From Cryobacterium psychrotolerans (GTDB lineage: Bacteria; Actinomycetota; Actinomycetes; Actinomycetales; Microbacteriaceae): 64,000 nt of DNA. Positions 1 through 8,078 of the stretch are shown here, piece by piece; position 1 is the first letter of the stretch; each line of letters begins with the position of its first letter. The notes beneath the pieces are model-generated. The model was not told where the DNA came from. It did no database searches and saw only the letters and a list, made by a program, of their open reading frames with translations. The stretch is taken from the NCBI RefSeq assembly GCF_900101115.1, contig NZ_FNFU01000001.1, forward strand, positions 248,001 to 312,000. Direction: 5' to 3'. A program made the translations under genes and the position numbers.

Positions 1-630
1 CTCACCCTGCGTTCGCTCCTTGCCGACGGGGCCCTGGGCACGGTTCGACGGTTCGAGTCACGGTTCGAATGGTGGAAGCCCGAACAGGCCAAATCGTGGA
101 AGGCCACGGCAACGGCGGCCGAGGGTGGCGGCGTGCTCTACGACCTGGGCGCGCACCTCATCGACCAGGCCATGCTGCTGTTCGGCCCCGTCGACGATGT
201 CTATGCCGAAGTTCTCACCCGGCGCACGGGAGGCGCCGCCGACGACGACACGTTCGTCGCCCTGCACCACGGCTCCGGCGTGCACTCACACCTGTGGATG
301 AACGGCATGGCCGCGCAGGTCGGGCCGCGGTTCCACGTGCTCGGCTCCACGGCCGGCTATACCAAGTGGGGTCTGGACGGGCAGGAGGTCGCGCTGAAGG
401 CGGGGGCACTGCCCACCGACGACGGCTTCGGCCTCGACGCCGAAGCGACCTGGGGCGTGCTCGGGCGCGACGGCGACCTCGCCCGGGTTCCGACCGAGCG
501 CGGCAGCTACGCGTCGTTCTACGCGGGGCTGGCCGACGCGATGCTCCGGGGAGCGCCGGTGCCGGTCAAGCCCCGCGACGCCCTGCACGTCATCGATGTG
601 ATCGAACGGGTTCACCGCCTGGCCGGCTGA
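1..630 (+). CDS. Gfo/Idh/MocA family oxidoreductase, C-terminal part (start lies before the window)
   Basis: The reading frame is open from base 1 to a TGA at 628-630, leaving 209 visible residues. The segment with AEGGGVLYDLGAHLIDQ matches the region of this NAD(P)-dependent sugar or polyol dehydrogenase family that carries the catalytic-domain motif GG.l.D.G.H..D. The rest is the beta-sheet substrate and dimerisation domain, with VGPRFHVLGSTAGYTKWG and a closing ALHVIDVIERVHRLAG helix, which is the usual C-terminus. The Rossmann domain must lie upstream. Substrate cannot be told from this part. An internal ATG at 133 exists but falls within the conserved domain, so it is not a true start. 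No partner gene is visible in the window. Confidence 0.85.
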   Translation, partial: LTLRSLLADGALGTVRRFESRFEWWKPEQAKSWKATATAAEGGGVLYDLGAHLIDQAMLLFGPVDDVYAEVLTRRTGGAADDDTFVALHHGSGVHSHLWMNGMAAQVGPRFHVLGSTAGYTKWGLDGQEVALKAGALPTDDGFGLDAEATWGVLGRDGDLARVPTERGSYASFYAGLADAMLRGAPVPVKPRDALHVIDVIERVHRLAG

Positions 631-688
631 TCAGGCCGGCTGATCAGGCCAGGGGTGTCGGCCGTTCCAGCCGGACAGGCGGTCGGCG

Positions 689-1210
689 TCAGCTGCCGGA
701 TTCGGTGTCGGCCGTGTCGTCCACGTCGTCGGTGTCGTCGTCGTGCCCGGGACCGTGCCCGGGACCGTGCCCGGGACCGTGCCCGGTTTCGGTGCTCGTG
801 ATGGTGAACGACTTGTCCAGCTTCAGGGTCGCCCGGGTCCCGTCGGACTGGATGATGTGGGCCTCGTAGGCGGCGCCCTCGGCGTCGTTCTCCACCCGCT
901 GGATCTCGGCATCCGGGTATTTCGCGGTGACTGCGGCGGTCACCCTGGCGGCCGTGTCGCCGGTGAGCAGAGCCTCGGCCGTGCCGTCCCGGCCGAGGTG
1001 GTCGCCGGCGCTTTCGTCGCGCTCGGGCCCGGTGCCGTCATGGTGGCCGGGGCCGTAGTCGGAGCGGTCGTCCGGCGCAGCCGTCGACGTGTCGTTCGGG
1101 GTGTCCGTGGCCGCGGACGCCGACGAGAGGGCTGTCGCGCCGATCGCACCGCCCAGCAGCATGGCGCCCGCGATCGAGGCGCCGATTGCGGTCTTCTGTC
1201 TCTTATTCAT
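689..1210 (-). CDS. Secreted PepSY-like protein with Gly-His-Gly-Pro repeat tail
   Basis: The 173-residue product begins with a signal peptide (MNKRQKTAIGASIAGAMLLG, cleavage probably after ALSSASA), then an acidic linker rich in Asp, His and Gly. Residues about 80-140 read TAARVTAAVTAKYPDAEIQRVE and ..EGAAYEAHI..DGTRATLKLD, which resembles a PepSY fold (small extracellular inhibitor or regulatory domain). The C-terminus holds GHGP repeats followed by an Asp-rich stretch (DDDTDDVDDTADTE). Those repeats and the acidic tail suggest divalent metal binding, but that is inference. A good Shine-Dalgarno (GGAGGAG) precedes the ATG at 1210. It stands alone between two unrelated genes. The repeat is encoded by a 12-bp direct repeat at 743-786. 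Confidence 0.8.
   Translation of the reverse strand: MNKRQKTAIGASIAGAMLLGGAIGATALSSASAATDTPNDTSTAAPDDRSDYGPGHHDGTGPERDESAGDHLGRDGTAEALLTGDTAARVTAAVTAKYPDAEIQRVENDAEGAAYEAHIIQSDGTRATLKLDKSFTITSTETGHGPGHGPGHGPGHDDDTDDVDDTADTESGS
743..786. repeat. 12-bp tandem repeat inside the PepSY-like gene
   Basis: Three perfect units of gtgcccgggacc plus eight bases of a fourth. On the minus strand they encode the Gly-His-Gly-Pro repeats of the secreted protein. Each unit is rich in ccc/ggg and can self-pair, so slippage and copy-number variation between strains would be expected. Confidence 0.85.
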
Positions 1211-1369
1211 CTGGTGTCTCCTCCGTCAGCGGCCTCGAGGATTCGGGGCGCGCACTCTGTCGTGACTCCACCGTGCAGGGACCGGCTATCGACGACGTAT
1301 GACGAGCCTGAAAGACGGCTGGGTATCGGTGAGTGAGCCCGGAAACCGCCGGCCGGGCATCCGCAACCG

Positions 1370-2281
1370 TCAGGCCACCGTCACGGCCAGGGGCGCATTC
1401 TCGTCTGCGGTCCATTCGTTGAGGGAGCCGTCGAAGATGGCGACGTCGCCGTGCCCGGCCAGGGTCAGCGCGAGGGCGCTCGCCGCGGCGGCGATCCCCG
1501 CGCCGCAGTAGGTGACGACCCGGCCGCCGGACGCGGCAGCGGGGGCGACGCGAGCCGTCAGCTCGTCGCCGCGGAGGAACGCGTTCGTGGCCCGGTCAAC
1601 GAGGCGGCCGGCGGGGAGGCTCACGCTGCCCGGGATGTGGCCCCGGCGCGGGCGCGCGCCGGCCTCGCCCGAGAACTCGGCGGCCGGGAGCGAGCAGACG
1701 AGGGACGCATCCGTGTCGCCGGCCAGGACCGACTCGACGAACGCCTTATCGACCCACAGCTCGGGGCGCACAACGGCCTCGAAGCGGCGCCCGGCCCGTG
1801 CGGCCACGTGGCCGGTTCGGGTGGGGCGCAGCTCCGCCTTCCACTTAGTGAGGCCGCCGTCGAGCACCGAGACGTTGTCGTAGCCGAACGAGCGGAACAG
1901 CCACCAGATCCGCGACGCCCACTGGCCGACCGAGCCGTCGTAGACGATGACCCTCGTGTGGTTGTCGATGCCGACGGATGCCGCGGCACGCTCGAACTGC
2001 TCGGCGCTCGGGCGGGCGAAGTCGAAGCCGCCGTCGGGGTCGGAGAAGACGTCGAGCAGGTTCGCGAAGATCGCGCCGGGCAGGTGGCCGACGACGAGGT
2101 ACTGGTCGTAGCCGCTCAGCCAGCGCTGCCCGCCGCCGGGCGCGGAGACCTGCAGGACCGTCGCGTCGAGCACCACGAGGTCTTCGGCCCCCTGGTGGTC
2201 GGTGAGCCACTGGGTGGAGACGAGGAGCGAGGACGTAGCGGGGGAGGGGAAGGCTGGGGAGGGACGAACTGGCGAGGACAT
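1370..2281 (-). CDS. Two-domain sulfurtransferase (thiosulfate or 3-mercaptopyruvate type)
   Basis: The 303-residue protein has two rhodanese domains. The N-terminal one is inactive and carries the GHLPGAIFANL and VIVYDGSVGQWASRIWWLFR motifs. The C-terminal one has RRGHIPGSVSLP and the active loop VVTYCGAGIAAA, with the catalytic Cys. The loop resembles the mercaptopyruvate form (CGSGVTA) more than the thiosulfate form (CRKGVT), so 3-mercaptopyruvate is the more likely donor, though this is not decisive. It would transfer sulfane sulfur to cyanide or thiols in the cytoplasm. The ATG at 2281 has TAGCGT exactly six bases upstream and no Shine-Dalgarno, so the mRNA is probably leaderless. Confidence 0.9.
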   Translation of the reverse strand: MSSPVRPSPAFPSPATSSLLVSTQWLTDHQGAEDLVVLDATVLQVSAPGGGQRWLSGYDQYLVVGHLPGAIFANLLDVFSDPDGGFDFARPSAEQFERAAASVGIDNHTRVIVYDGSVGQWASRIWWLFRSFGYDNVSVLDGGLTKWKAELRPTRTGHVAARAGRRFEAVVRPELWVDKAFVESVLAGDTDASLVCSLPAAEFSGEAGARPRRGHIPGSVSLPAGRLVDRATNAFLRGDELTARVAPAAASGGRVVTYCGAGIAAAASALALTLAGHGDVAIFDGSLNEWTADENAPLAVTVA

Positions 2282-2287
2282 GCGGCA

Positions 2288-2293
2288 ACGCTA
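2288..2293 (-). promoter_or_regulatory. -10 element (TAGCGT) of the sulfurtransferase, leaderless type
   Basis: The hexamer ends six bases before the ATG at 2281, which places the transcription start at or next to the start codon. No clear -35 is seen. Confidence 0.55.
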
Positions 2294-2366
2294 GCCGGGC
2301 GGCCCGGCCGCCGCCCGGTCGGCCGCAACAGGAGGTAACGCGTGGCGCGTCCCGCCGTGGGCCGCG

Positions 2367-2870
2367 CTACCGCTGGGCCTTCCAGTCGAGATTGATGATC
2401 TGCTTGATGTAGATGCTCTCGCCCAGCCCCGGCACGGACGGGTTCATCTTCAGCATCATCTGCACCGGCACGTTGAACCGCTGCGCGATGTCGAAGAACG
2501 AATCGCCCTCGACGACCGTGTAGGTGAGGAGGGCCCCGCCCCCGGATGCCGTCGTCGTCCCGCGGGCTCCCGGCGTGGAGCCGAGGTCCTGGGCGGGGCC
2601 CTGGGGCAGGGGCTTCGGCTCGGCGTTGGGCGTCAGCGTGGGCACCTGCGGATTCGGCACGAGCGGGGCCTCGGCGACGGGCGTCGGCGTCGGGGTCGCG
2701 GTCGGAGTCGGAGTGGGCGTGGGCTCGGGGGTCGGGGTGACCGTCGCCGTGACCGTCACGACCGGCGCCGGTGCGGCGGCGCATCCGGCCAGGGCGAGCA
2801 GCAGGACCGCGGCGGCCGCCGCGATGGTCGCCCCGGTCGTGGCGCGGCGCAGGAATGTCTGGCTGGTGAT
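2367..2870 (-). CDS. LysM-domain lipoprotein with Thr-Pro-rich linker; start codon uncertain
   Basis: The frame encodes a lipoprotein signal peptide with an LRR n-region, an alanine-leucine core and a LALAGC lipobox at about 2781-2798. A Thr-Pro linker (TPTPEPTPTPTPTATPTPTP), a Pro/Gly-rich spacer and one C-terminal LysM repeat follow (YTVVEGDSFFDIAQRFNVP...). It should be a membrane-anchored, peptidoglycan-binding surface protein. The linker looks like a target for the protein mannosyltransferase encoded at 9480-11030. No ATG, GTG or TTG exists in frame between the upstream TAA (2916-2918) and the GTG at 2759, which lies behind the lipobox. ATC at 2868-2870, after a G-rich stretch, gives the best signal peptide, so the start given here is a proposal. 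Confidence 0.65.
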   Translation of the reverse strand: MTSQTFLRRATTGATIAAAAAVLLLALAGCAAAPAPVVTVTATVTPTPEPTPTPTPTATPTPTPVAEAPLVPNPQVPTLTPNAEPKPLPQGPAQDLGSTPGARGTTTASGGGALLTYTVVEGDSFFDIAQRFNVPVQMMLKMNPSVPGLGESIYIKQIINLDWKAQR

Positions 2871-2936
2871 TGTGGCCCCCCCGGGATACCTCTCGACTGA
2901 GAGCGCCCGCGCGCTTTAGCGCGCCGACGTCCCGCC

Positions 2937-2942
2937 AGTCTA
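2937..2942 (-). promoter_or_regulatory. Probable -10 element (TAGACT) for the LysM lipoprotein
   Basis: TAGACT on the minus strand would give a leader of about 60 bases that contains a GC hairpin (gcgcgc-ttta-gcgcgc, 2909-2924). Assigned by sequence only. Confidence 0.4.
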
Positions 2943-3028
2943 GGCCGCGCCGTCCCGCCGGCGTCCGCCCCAGTCCGCCCCAGTTGGGGGCGCCGGCACG
3001 GCGCGCGTCACGTTCACGCCCGGTGTGT

Positions 3029-3104
3029 GCGCCGAGTTTCACAGTTCCGGTCGAGTTCACCGGGTGCGCGGGGCGAACTCGACCGCAAGAGTCAAATTCG
3101 GCGC
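3029..3104. repeat. Intergenic palindrome, family C copy 1 (imperfect)
   Basis: Arms 3029-3058 and 3075-3104 pair over 30 bp with several mismatches in the middle. The outer gcgccga and the inner ggtcgagttc cores are intact. It lies 10 bases behind the sdaA stop codon. It shares its cores with the copies at 28015-28092 and 55865-55938. It is the most decayed member of the family and has no uridine tract. Confidence 0.75.
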
Positions 3105-3114
3105 GGAGGGGCGG

Positions 3115-4500
3115 TCAGCACTCGATGACGTTGACCGCGAGTCCGCCTTCGCTGGTCTCCTTGTACTTGGTCATCATGTCGAGTCCGGTCTGGCGCATGG
3201 TTTCGATCACCGTGTCGAGCGAGACGAGGTGCGTGCCGTCGCCGTGCAGCGCGAGGCGTGCGGCCGACACCGCCGTCGACGACGCGATCGCGTTGCGTTC
3301 GATGCAGGGAACCTGCACGAGGCCGCCGACCGGGTCGCAGGTGAGCCCCAGGTGGTGCTCCATGGCGATCTCTGCCGCGTTCTCGACCTGGCGGGTGGTG
3401 CCGCCGAGCACGGCGCACAGGGCGCCGGCGGCCATGGCGCAGGCGGAGCCGACCTCGGCCTGGCAGCCGCCCTCCGCGCCGGAGATCGAGGCGTTGGCCT
3501 TGACCAGCGAACCGATGGCGACGGCCGTGAGCAGGTAGCGACGGATGCCCTCGGCGTCGGCCCCCGGAACGAATTTCAGGTAGTAGTGGCCGACGGCGGG
3601 GATGATGCCGGCCGCGCCGTTGGTGGGGGCCGTGACGACGCGGCCGCCGGCGGCGTTCTCCTCGTTGACGGCGAGCGCGAAGGCGTGCAGCCACTCGGTC
3701 GAGGTGTCGCGATCGCGCAGGGGGAGGCTGTCATATTCCTCCAGGCGCATACGAACCTTGGCGGCCCGCCGTTTCACGCCGAGACCGCCGGGGAGCGTGC
3801 CGTCGCCCGCCAGTCCGGCCTCGACGCAGGTGTGCATGGCGTCCCAGATCGCGTCGAGTCCGGCGTCGAGCCCCTCGGCGCCGTGGATGGCTTCCTCGTT
3901 GGCGCGGGCCACGTCGCAGATGCCGATGTCGTGCGTGTCGCAGAGGGCGAGCAGTTCGTCGCTCGACGCGTAGGGCAGGGGCTGCGCCACGGTCGCCGGG
4001 GGGCGGATGGGGTCGCCGTCGCGGCGGATGAAGCCGCCGCCGATCGAGTAGTACGTCTCCTCGAACAGGGGCTGGGCATCCGATTCGCCCCACGCCCGGA
4101 TGGTCAGAGCATTGGGGTGGCCGGGCAGCCGGGTGCGCGGCTCGAAGGTCACGTCGCTCTTGCTGATCGGGATCTCTCGGGTGCCGCGCAGGCGCAGGGT
4201 GGCGCCGTCCTGCAGTTTCGACCAGGCGAATCGCACGTCGTCGGGATCGCAGCTTTCGGGCCGGAAGCCGGCGAGCCCGGCCAGGACGGCGTCGGGCGTG
4301 CCGTGGCCGAGACCGGTGGCGCCGAGCGAGCCGTAGAGCGAGCAGGTGATCCGTCGCACCTCCGGCAGGTGCCCGCTCGCGGCGAGGTTGTCGGCAAACG
4401 TGAGGGCGGCCCTCATCGGGCCAACCGTGTGGGAACTGGATGGACCGATGCCGATGGAGAAAAGGTCGAGAGCCGAGACGTACGCTGTCACGCCCCCCAT
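3115..4500 (-). CDS. sdaA: L-serine ammonia-lyase, iron-sulfur type, single chain
   Basis: Deaminates L-serine to pyruvate and ammonia in the cytoplasm. The N-terminal beta domain shows SIGIGPSSSHTVGPMRAA. The C-terminal alpha domain shows VTAPTNGAAGIIPAV, GGCQAEVGSACAMAAGALC and LTCDPVGGLVQVPCIERN, whose cysteines ligate the 4Fe-4S cluster. Length (461 residues) fits the fused bacterial enzyme. I chose the ATG at 4500 (MGGVTAYVSALDLF), because homologues start close to the SALDLF segment. An in-frame ATG at 4521 would add seven residues. Family C and family A palindromes bound it on both sides. Serine catabolism fits with the other amino-acid genes here (metY, ilvA), but no operon is formed. 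Confidence 0.93.
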   Translation of the reverse strand: MGGVTAYVSALDLFSIGIGPSSSHTVGPMRAALTFADNLAASGHLPEVRRITCSLYGSLGATGLGHGTPDAVLAGLAGFRPESCDPDDVRFAWSKLQDGATLRLRGTREIPISKSDVTFEPRTRLPGHPNALTIRAWGESDAQPLFEETYYSIGGGFIRRDGDPIRPPATVAQPLPYASSDELLALCDTHDIGICDVARANEEAIHGAEGLDAGLDAIWDAMHTCVEAGLAGDGTLPGGLGVKRRAAKVRMRLEEYDSLPLRDRDTSTEWLHAFALAVNEENAAGGRVVTAPTNGAAGIIPAVGHYYLKFVPGADAEGIRRYLLTAVAIGSLVKANASISGAEGGCQAEVGSACAMAAGALCAVLGGTTRQVENAAEIAMEHHLGLTCDPVGGLVQVPCIERNAIASSTAVSAARLALHGDGTHLVSLDTVIETMRQTGLDMMTKYKETSEGGLAVNVIEC

Positions 4501-4558
4501 GTTACGGGGACTGTCGTGCATAAATCGTGCGCGGATCGCGTGTTCTCGCCCCGTTCCT

Positions 4559-4625
4559 CCCCGCGAAACCGCAGTTGTGCGCGTTATTCCGCCGATATAA
4601 CGCGCACAACTGCGGTTTCGCGGGG
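4559..4625. repeat. Intergenic palindrome, family A copy 1 (perfect 29-bp arms)
   Basis: Arms 4559-4587 and 4597-4625 are perfect inverted copies around a 9-base loop. The arm starts ccccgcgaaaccgcag and ends gcgcgttat. It begins 12 bases behind the stop codon of the CoA-binding protein gene (minus strand). The 35 bases 4549-4583 recur exactly at 35726-35760. No T-run follows on either strand, so it is not a textbook terminator, although a terminator or 3'-end role is likely. Confidence 0.9.
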
Positions 4626-4636
4626 GTGGGGACGGG

Positions 4637-5275
4637 TTAGCGGATGGTCTTGCGGGCGGTGATCTGGCCGGTGTCGAAGCCGAGCAGGTGCAGCCCTCCG
4701 TTGAAGCGGGCGTGCTCGATCTTGATGCACCGGTCCATCACGACCGTGAGCCCCTTCGATTCGCCGTACTCCGCGGCATCCTGGTTCCAGATGCCCAGCT
4801 GCACCCAGACCGTCGGCGCGCGGATGGCGAGCACGTCGTCGATGACCGACGGGATGTCGCTGCCGCGCCGGAAGACCACGACGATGTCGGGCACCTCGGG
4901 CAGGGAGGGGAGGTCGGGATAGGCCTTCTGGCCGAGGATCGTGTCGGCGTTGGGGTTCACGAAGTAGACACGGTAGTCGCTCGACTGCCGCAGGTAGGTG
5001 CCGACGAAGTAGCTCGAGCGGGCCGGGTTCGGCGACGCCCCGACGATGGCGACGGATTTCGCCGCGCGCAGGATCTTCAGCCGCGCCTTCGCGTCGGGCC
5101 CGATCCAGGTGCGCTGCGAGTGCAGCAGCTTCGCCAGCGGCGAGCCGGCCGGCACGTCACAGCTCAGGCCGTTGGCCAACTGCACGGTCTCGGTGACGGC
5201 GGGCGCGGCATCCGTCGCCGGGGCGGCTGCCGCCGTGTCCGTGTCGGTGACGGTGCCGGTCGTGTCGGTGCTCAT
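4637..5275 (-). CDS. CoA-binding (succinyl-CoA synthetase alpha-like) protein
   Basis: A 212-residue protein with an N-terminal Ala/Thr-rich tail, then a Rossmann CoA-binding domain: KSVAIVGASPNPARSSYFVG, VYFVNPNADTILGQKAYPDL, and VWVQLGIWNQDAAEYGESKG. This is the YccU-like CoA_binding_2 family, whose function is poorly known. Its ATG overlaps the metY stop as ATGA (5272-5275), so the two are translationally coupled. This pairing suggests a role near sulfur amino-acid metabolism. The first 40 residues (TVTDTDTAAAAPATDAAPAV) are low complexity and probably unstructured. Confidence 0.85.
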   Translation of the reverse strand: MSTDTTGTVTDTDTAAAAPATDAAPAVTETVQLANGLSCDVPAGSPLAKLLHSQRTWIGPDAKARLKILRAAKSVAIVGASPNPARSSYFVGTYLRQSSDYRVYFVNPNADTILGQKAYPDLPSLPEVPDIVVVFRRGSDIPSVIDDVLAIRAPTVWVQLGIWNQDAAEYGESKGLTVVMDRCIKIEHARFNGGLHLLGFDTGQITARKTIR

Positions 5276-6567
5276 TTGCTTCCTCCCACGGCCTGCGCGA
5301 GGGCCTGGTCCAGATCGTAGATGATGTCGTCGACGTCTTCGATGCCCACGCTGATCCGCACCCCGCCGGGCTGCACGCCCGCGTCGGCGAGCTGCTGCTC
5401 GCTCAGCTGCGCGTGCGTGGTGGAGGCCGGATGAATCACGAGCGTTTTCGCGTCGCCGATGTTGGCGAGGTGGCTGGCCAGGTTCACCGAGTCGATGAAC
5501 GTGCGGCCGGCGTCCCGGCCGCCCTTCACGCCAAAGCTGAACACGGAGCCGGGACCCTTGGGCAGGTACTTGAGTCCGCGCTCGTAGTGCGGGTGGCTCG
5601 GCAGTCCGGCCCAGTTGACGTGGTCGACCCGCGGGTCGGCATCCAGCCATTCGGCGACCGTGCGGGCGTTGTCGACGTGCGCCTGCATGCGGAACGGCAG
5701 CGTCTCGACGCCCTGGGCGAGCAGGAACGCGGAGTGCGGGGCGAGGCTCGGCCCGATGTCGCGCAGCTGCTCGGCGCGGAGGCGGGTGAGGAACGCGTAT
5801 TCGCCGAAGTTGCCCGACCACTGCAGGCCGCCGTAGCTGGGCACCGGGTCGCCGAACAGGGGGTATTTATCGCTGTGCCAGTGGAACCGGCCGCTCTCGA
5901 CGACGACGCCGCCGAGGGTGGTGCCGTGCCCGCCGAGGAACTTGGTCGCCGAGTGGATGACGATGTCGGCTCCCCACTCGAACGGTCGGGTCAGGTAGGG
6001 CGTCGCGATCGTCGAGTCGATGATCAGCGGGATGCCTGCGGCATGGGCTACCTCGGCGAGCCCCTCGATGTCGGCGACCTCGCCGGACGGGTTCGCGACG
6101 GTCTCGGCGAAGATCAGCTTCGTCTTGTCGGTGATCGCGGCCGCGTAGTCGGCCGGGTCAGCGCCCTGCACGAACGTCGTGTCGATGCCGAAGCGGCGCA
6201 GCGTCACGTCGAGCTGGGTGATCGAGCCGCCGTACAGGTTCGCGCTCGAGACGATGTGGTCGCCGGAACCGGCGAGGCTCGCGAAGGTGATGTACTGCGC
6301 GGACAGGCCGCTCGCGGTGGCGACGGCGCCGAGGCCGCCCTCCAGGCTCGCGATGCGTTCCTCGAACGCGGCGACGGTGGGATTGGCCAGGCGCGAGTAG
6401 ATGTTGCCGTACTTCTGCAGGGCGAAGCGGGCCGCGGCATCCGCGGTGTCGTCGAACACGAACGCGCTCGTCTGGTAGATCGGCAGCGCGCGGGCGCCGG
6501 TCACCGCATCGGGGATGTTCCCGGCGTGGATTGCCCTGGTCTTGAAGCCGTACTCGCGATCTGCCAT
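5272..6567 (-). CDS. metY: O-acetylhomoserine aminocarboxypropyltransferase (homocysteine synthase)
   Basis: A 431-residue PLP enzyme of the Cys/Met metabolism family. It would form homocysteine from O-acetylhomoserine and sulfide. Markers are GFKTRAIHAG at the start, LPIYQTSAFVFDD, RLANPTVAAFEERIASLEGG, and the PLP lysine in SATKFLGGHGTTLGG. The closing segment is GVRISVGIEDVDDIIYDLDQAL. The MetY type is favoured over cystathionine enzymes by length and by FDDTADAAARFAL near the N-terminus. Start at 6567 is supported by TACCGT six bases upstream. It is followed by the CoA-binding gene with an ATGA overlap and is divergent from the FAD oxidase at 6790. Confidence 0.92.
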   Translation of the reverse strand: MADREYGFKTRAIHAGNIPDAVTGARALPIYQTSAFVFDDTADAAARFALQKYGNIYSRLANPTVAAFEERIASLEGGLGAVATASGLSAQYITFASLAGSGDHIVSSANLYGGSITQLDVTLRRFGIDTTFVQGADPADYAAAITDKTKLIFAETVANPSGEVADIEGLAEVAHAAGIPLIIDSTIATPYLTRPFEWGADIVIHSATKFLGGHGTTLGGVVVESGRFHWHSDKYPLFGDPVPSYGGLQWSGNFGEYAFLTRLRAEQLRDIGPSLAPHSAFLLAQGVETLPFRMQAHVDNARTVAEWLDADPRVDHVNWAGLPSHPHYERGLKYLPKGPGSVFSFGVKGGRDAGRTFIDSVNLASHLANIGDAKTLVIHPASTTHAQLSEQQLADAGVQPGGVRISVGIEDVDDIIYDLDQALAQAVGGSK

Positions 6568-6573
6568 GGCCTC

Positions 6574-6579
6574 ACGGTA
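6574..6579 (-). promoter_or_regulatory. -10 element (TACCGT) of metY, leaderless type
   Basis: Six bases (GAGGCC) separate the hexamer from the ATG at 6567. The GAGG inside this spacer could also serve as a weak ribosome-binding site. Confidence 0.5.
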
Positions 6580-6666
6580 CCGAAAGGGGCTGGGGCCGGC
6601 ATGGTGGCGCGTAACAGGGCGCAACGGATGCCGCAGTCGCGCGGGCGGCGCGGGACGTGCGCCGCT

Positions 6667-6709
6667 GCGCGGGAGTTCGGCCACGCGCGAAGCGGCGCAG
6701 CTCCCGCGC
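6667..6709. promoter_or_regulatory. Inverted repeat in the metY / oxidase divergent region
   Basis: gcgcgggag (6667-6675) and ctcccgcgc (6701-6709) form a perfect 9-bp dyad with a 25-base spacer. A third related ctcccgcgcgg follows near 6724. The divergent position is suitable for a regulator, but the GC-rich composition makes chance occurrence possible. Confidence 0.3.
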
Positions 6710-6777
6710 GAGGCGGCGCGCGGCTCCCGCGCGGCTCCGGGCAGGGTGCGCGCAGTGCCCCGCGGCCCGTCATGCGG

Positions 6778-6783
6778 CAGGAT
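6778..6783 (+). promoter_or_regulatory. -10 element (CAGGAT) of the FAD oxidase, leaderless type
   Basis: The hexamer ends six bases before the ATG at 6790. This favours that ATG over the in-frame ATG at 6772. Confidence 0.45.
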
Positions 6784-6789
6784 GTTCCC

Positions 6790-7965
6790 ATGGCGCACGA
6801 AGTGGAAACGGTCGTGATCGGCGGCGGGGCGATGGGCTCGGCGACCGCCTGGCAGCTCGCCCGCCGGGGACGCTCGGTGTTGCTGCTGGAGCGCTTCGAG
6901 CCGGGGCACGCCAACGGGGCCTCACACGGCGCGTCCCGCAATTTCAACACGGCCTACGCCGAACCGACCTATGTCGCGATGCTCGCCGAGGCCCTGCCGC
7001 TCTGGCGCGGCCTCGAGTCCGAGACCGGGTCCCGGCTGCTCGAGCAGGTCGGCATCGTGAACCACGGCCCCAACCCGAGCTTCGATGCCGTCGCCGACGC
7101 GCTGCACGCGGTCGGGCTCGGGGCCGAGTTCCTGGCGCCGGAGGCCGCGGGGGAACGCTGGCCGGGCATCCGTTTCGACGGGCGGGTGCTGCACACCCCC
7201 GATGCCGGCCGGTTGAACGCGGATGCCGCAGTGGCCGCCCTGCAGGCCGCCGCCGTCGCCGCGGGCGCCGAGATCCGTCACGGCACCCGCGCCCTGCGCC
7301 TCGAGGTGCTCGGCGACGACCATGTGCGCGTCACCACCGAGACCGGCGTCGTCGATGCCCGCCGGGCCGTCGTCACGGTCGGCGCCTGGACCACCGGACT
7401 ACTCGCCGGCGTGCTGCCCGTGCCGCGCCTCGTCGTCACGCAGGAGCAGCCCGCGCATTTCGCGCTGCGCGACACCGCGCCGGATGCCGCAGAGCGTGCA
7501 GCCGTGAACTGGCCGGGCTTCAACCACGCGTTCGACCCCGCCGACCCGCGCTACGACCACTGGTATTCGCCGGTCTACGGCATGTACACGCCGGGCCAGG
7601 GAGTCAAGGCCGGCTGGCACGGCGTCGGCCCGGTCACCGATCCGGATGCCCGCAGCTTCACCCCCGAACCGGTGCAGCTGGCCGCGCTGCAGCGGTATGT
7701 GCGCGACTGGCTGCCCGGCGCCGACCCCGACGCGCTCGAGCCGGTCAGCTGCACGTACACGACCACCGCCGACGAGGACTTCGTGCTCGACCGGGTCGGG
7801 CCGGTCGTCGTCGGCGCCGGCTTCAGCGGGCACGGCTTCAAGTTCACCCCGTCGGTCGGGCGGATCCTCGCCGACATCGCCACGGGCGCAGGCCCCGCCC
7901 CGGCCCGATTCGCGCTGTCCCGGCTGCCGAACCCCGGCGCCGGTGGCTGGCTCACCCACCGCTGA
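6790..7965 (+). CDS. FAD-dependent amine oxidase (N-methyltryptophan / sarcosine oxidase type)
   Basis: A 391-residue monomeric DAO-family flavoprotein. The dinucleotide-binding motif VVIGGGAMGSATAWQLARRG is at residues 8-27. ANGASHGASRNFNTAYAEP is the segment that in SolA and monomeric sarcosine oxidase lies near the flavin. The C-terminal GPVVVGAGFSGHGFKFTPSVGRILADI is typical. The usual covalent-flavin cysteine of monomeric sarcosine oxidase (family motif near CxYT) may be the Cys in EPVSCTYTTTADEDF, which fits very well. Likely oxidises a secondary N-methyl amino acid with release of hydrogen peroxide. The exact substrate is unknown. It is divergent from metY. Confidence 0.88.
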   Translation: MAHEVETVVIGGGAMGSATAWQLARRGRSVLLLERFEPGHANGASHGASRNFNTAYAEPTYVAMLAEALPLWRGLESETGSRLLEQVGIVNHGPNPSFDAVADALHAVGLGAEFLAPEAAGERWPGIRFDGRVLHTPDAGRLNADAAVAALQAAAVAAGAEIRHGTRALRLEVLGDDHVRVTTETGVVDARRAVVTVGAWTTGLLAGVLPVPRLVVTQEQPAHFALRDTAPDAAERAAVNWPGFNHAFDPADPRYDHWYSPVYGMYTPGQGVKAGWHGVGPVTDPDARSFTPEPVQLAALQRYVRDWLPGADPDALEPVSCTYTTTADEDFVLDRVGPVVVGAGFSGHGFKFTPSVGRILADIATGAGPAPARFALSRLPNPGAGGWLTHR

Positions 7966-8078
7966 CCCGGCCCGCCCACGCGCGGGATGACAACGGCTTC
8001 CACGTTGAGTTGCGGACAAAGCACCTTCAATTCGCGAATAAAGGTACTTTCTCCGCATCTCAGCCACACTGCTCGATG

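Noticed and set aside
3025-4662. 545-codon plus-strand frame opposite sdaA
   Set aside because: Shadow of sdaA. It also runs through both palindromes, and its product resembles no protein family.
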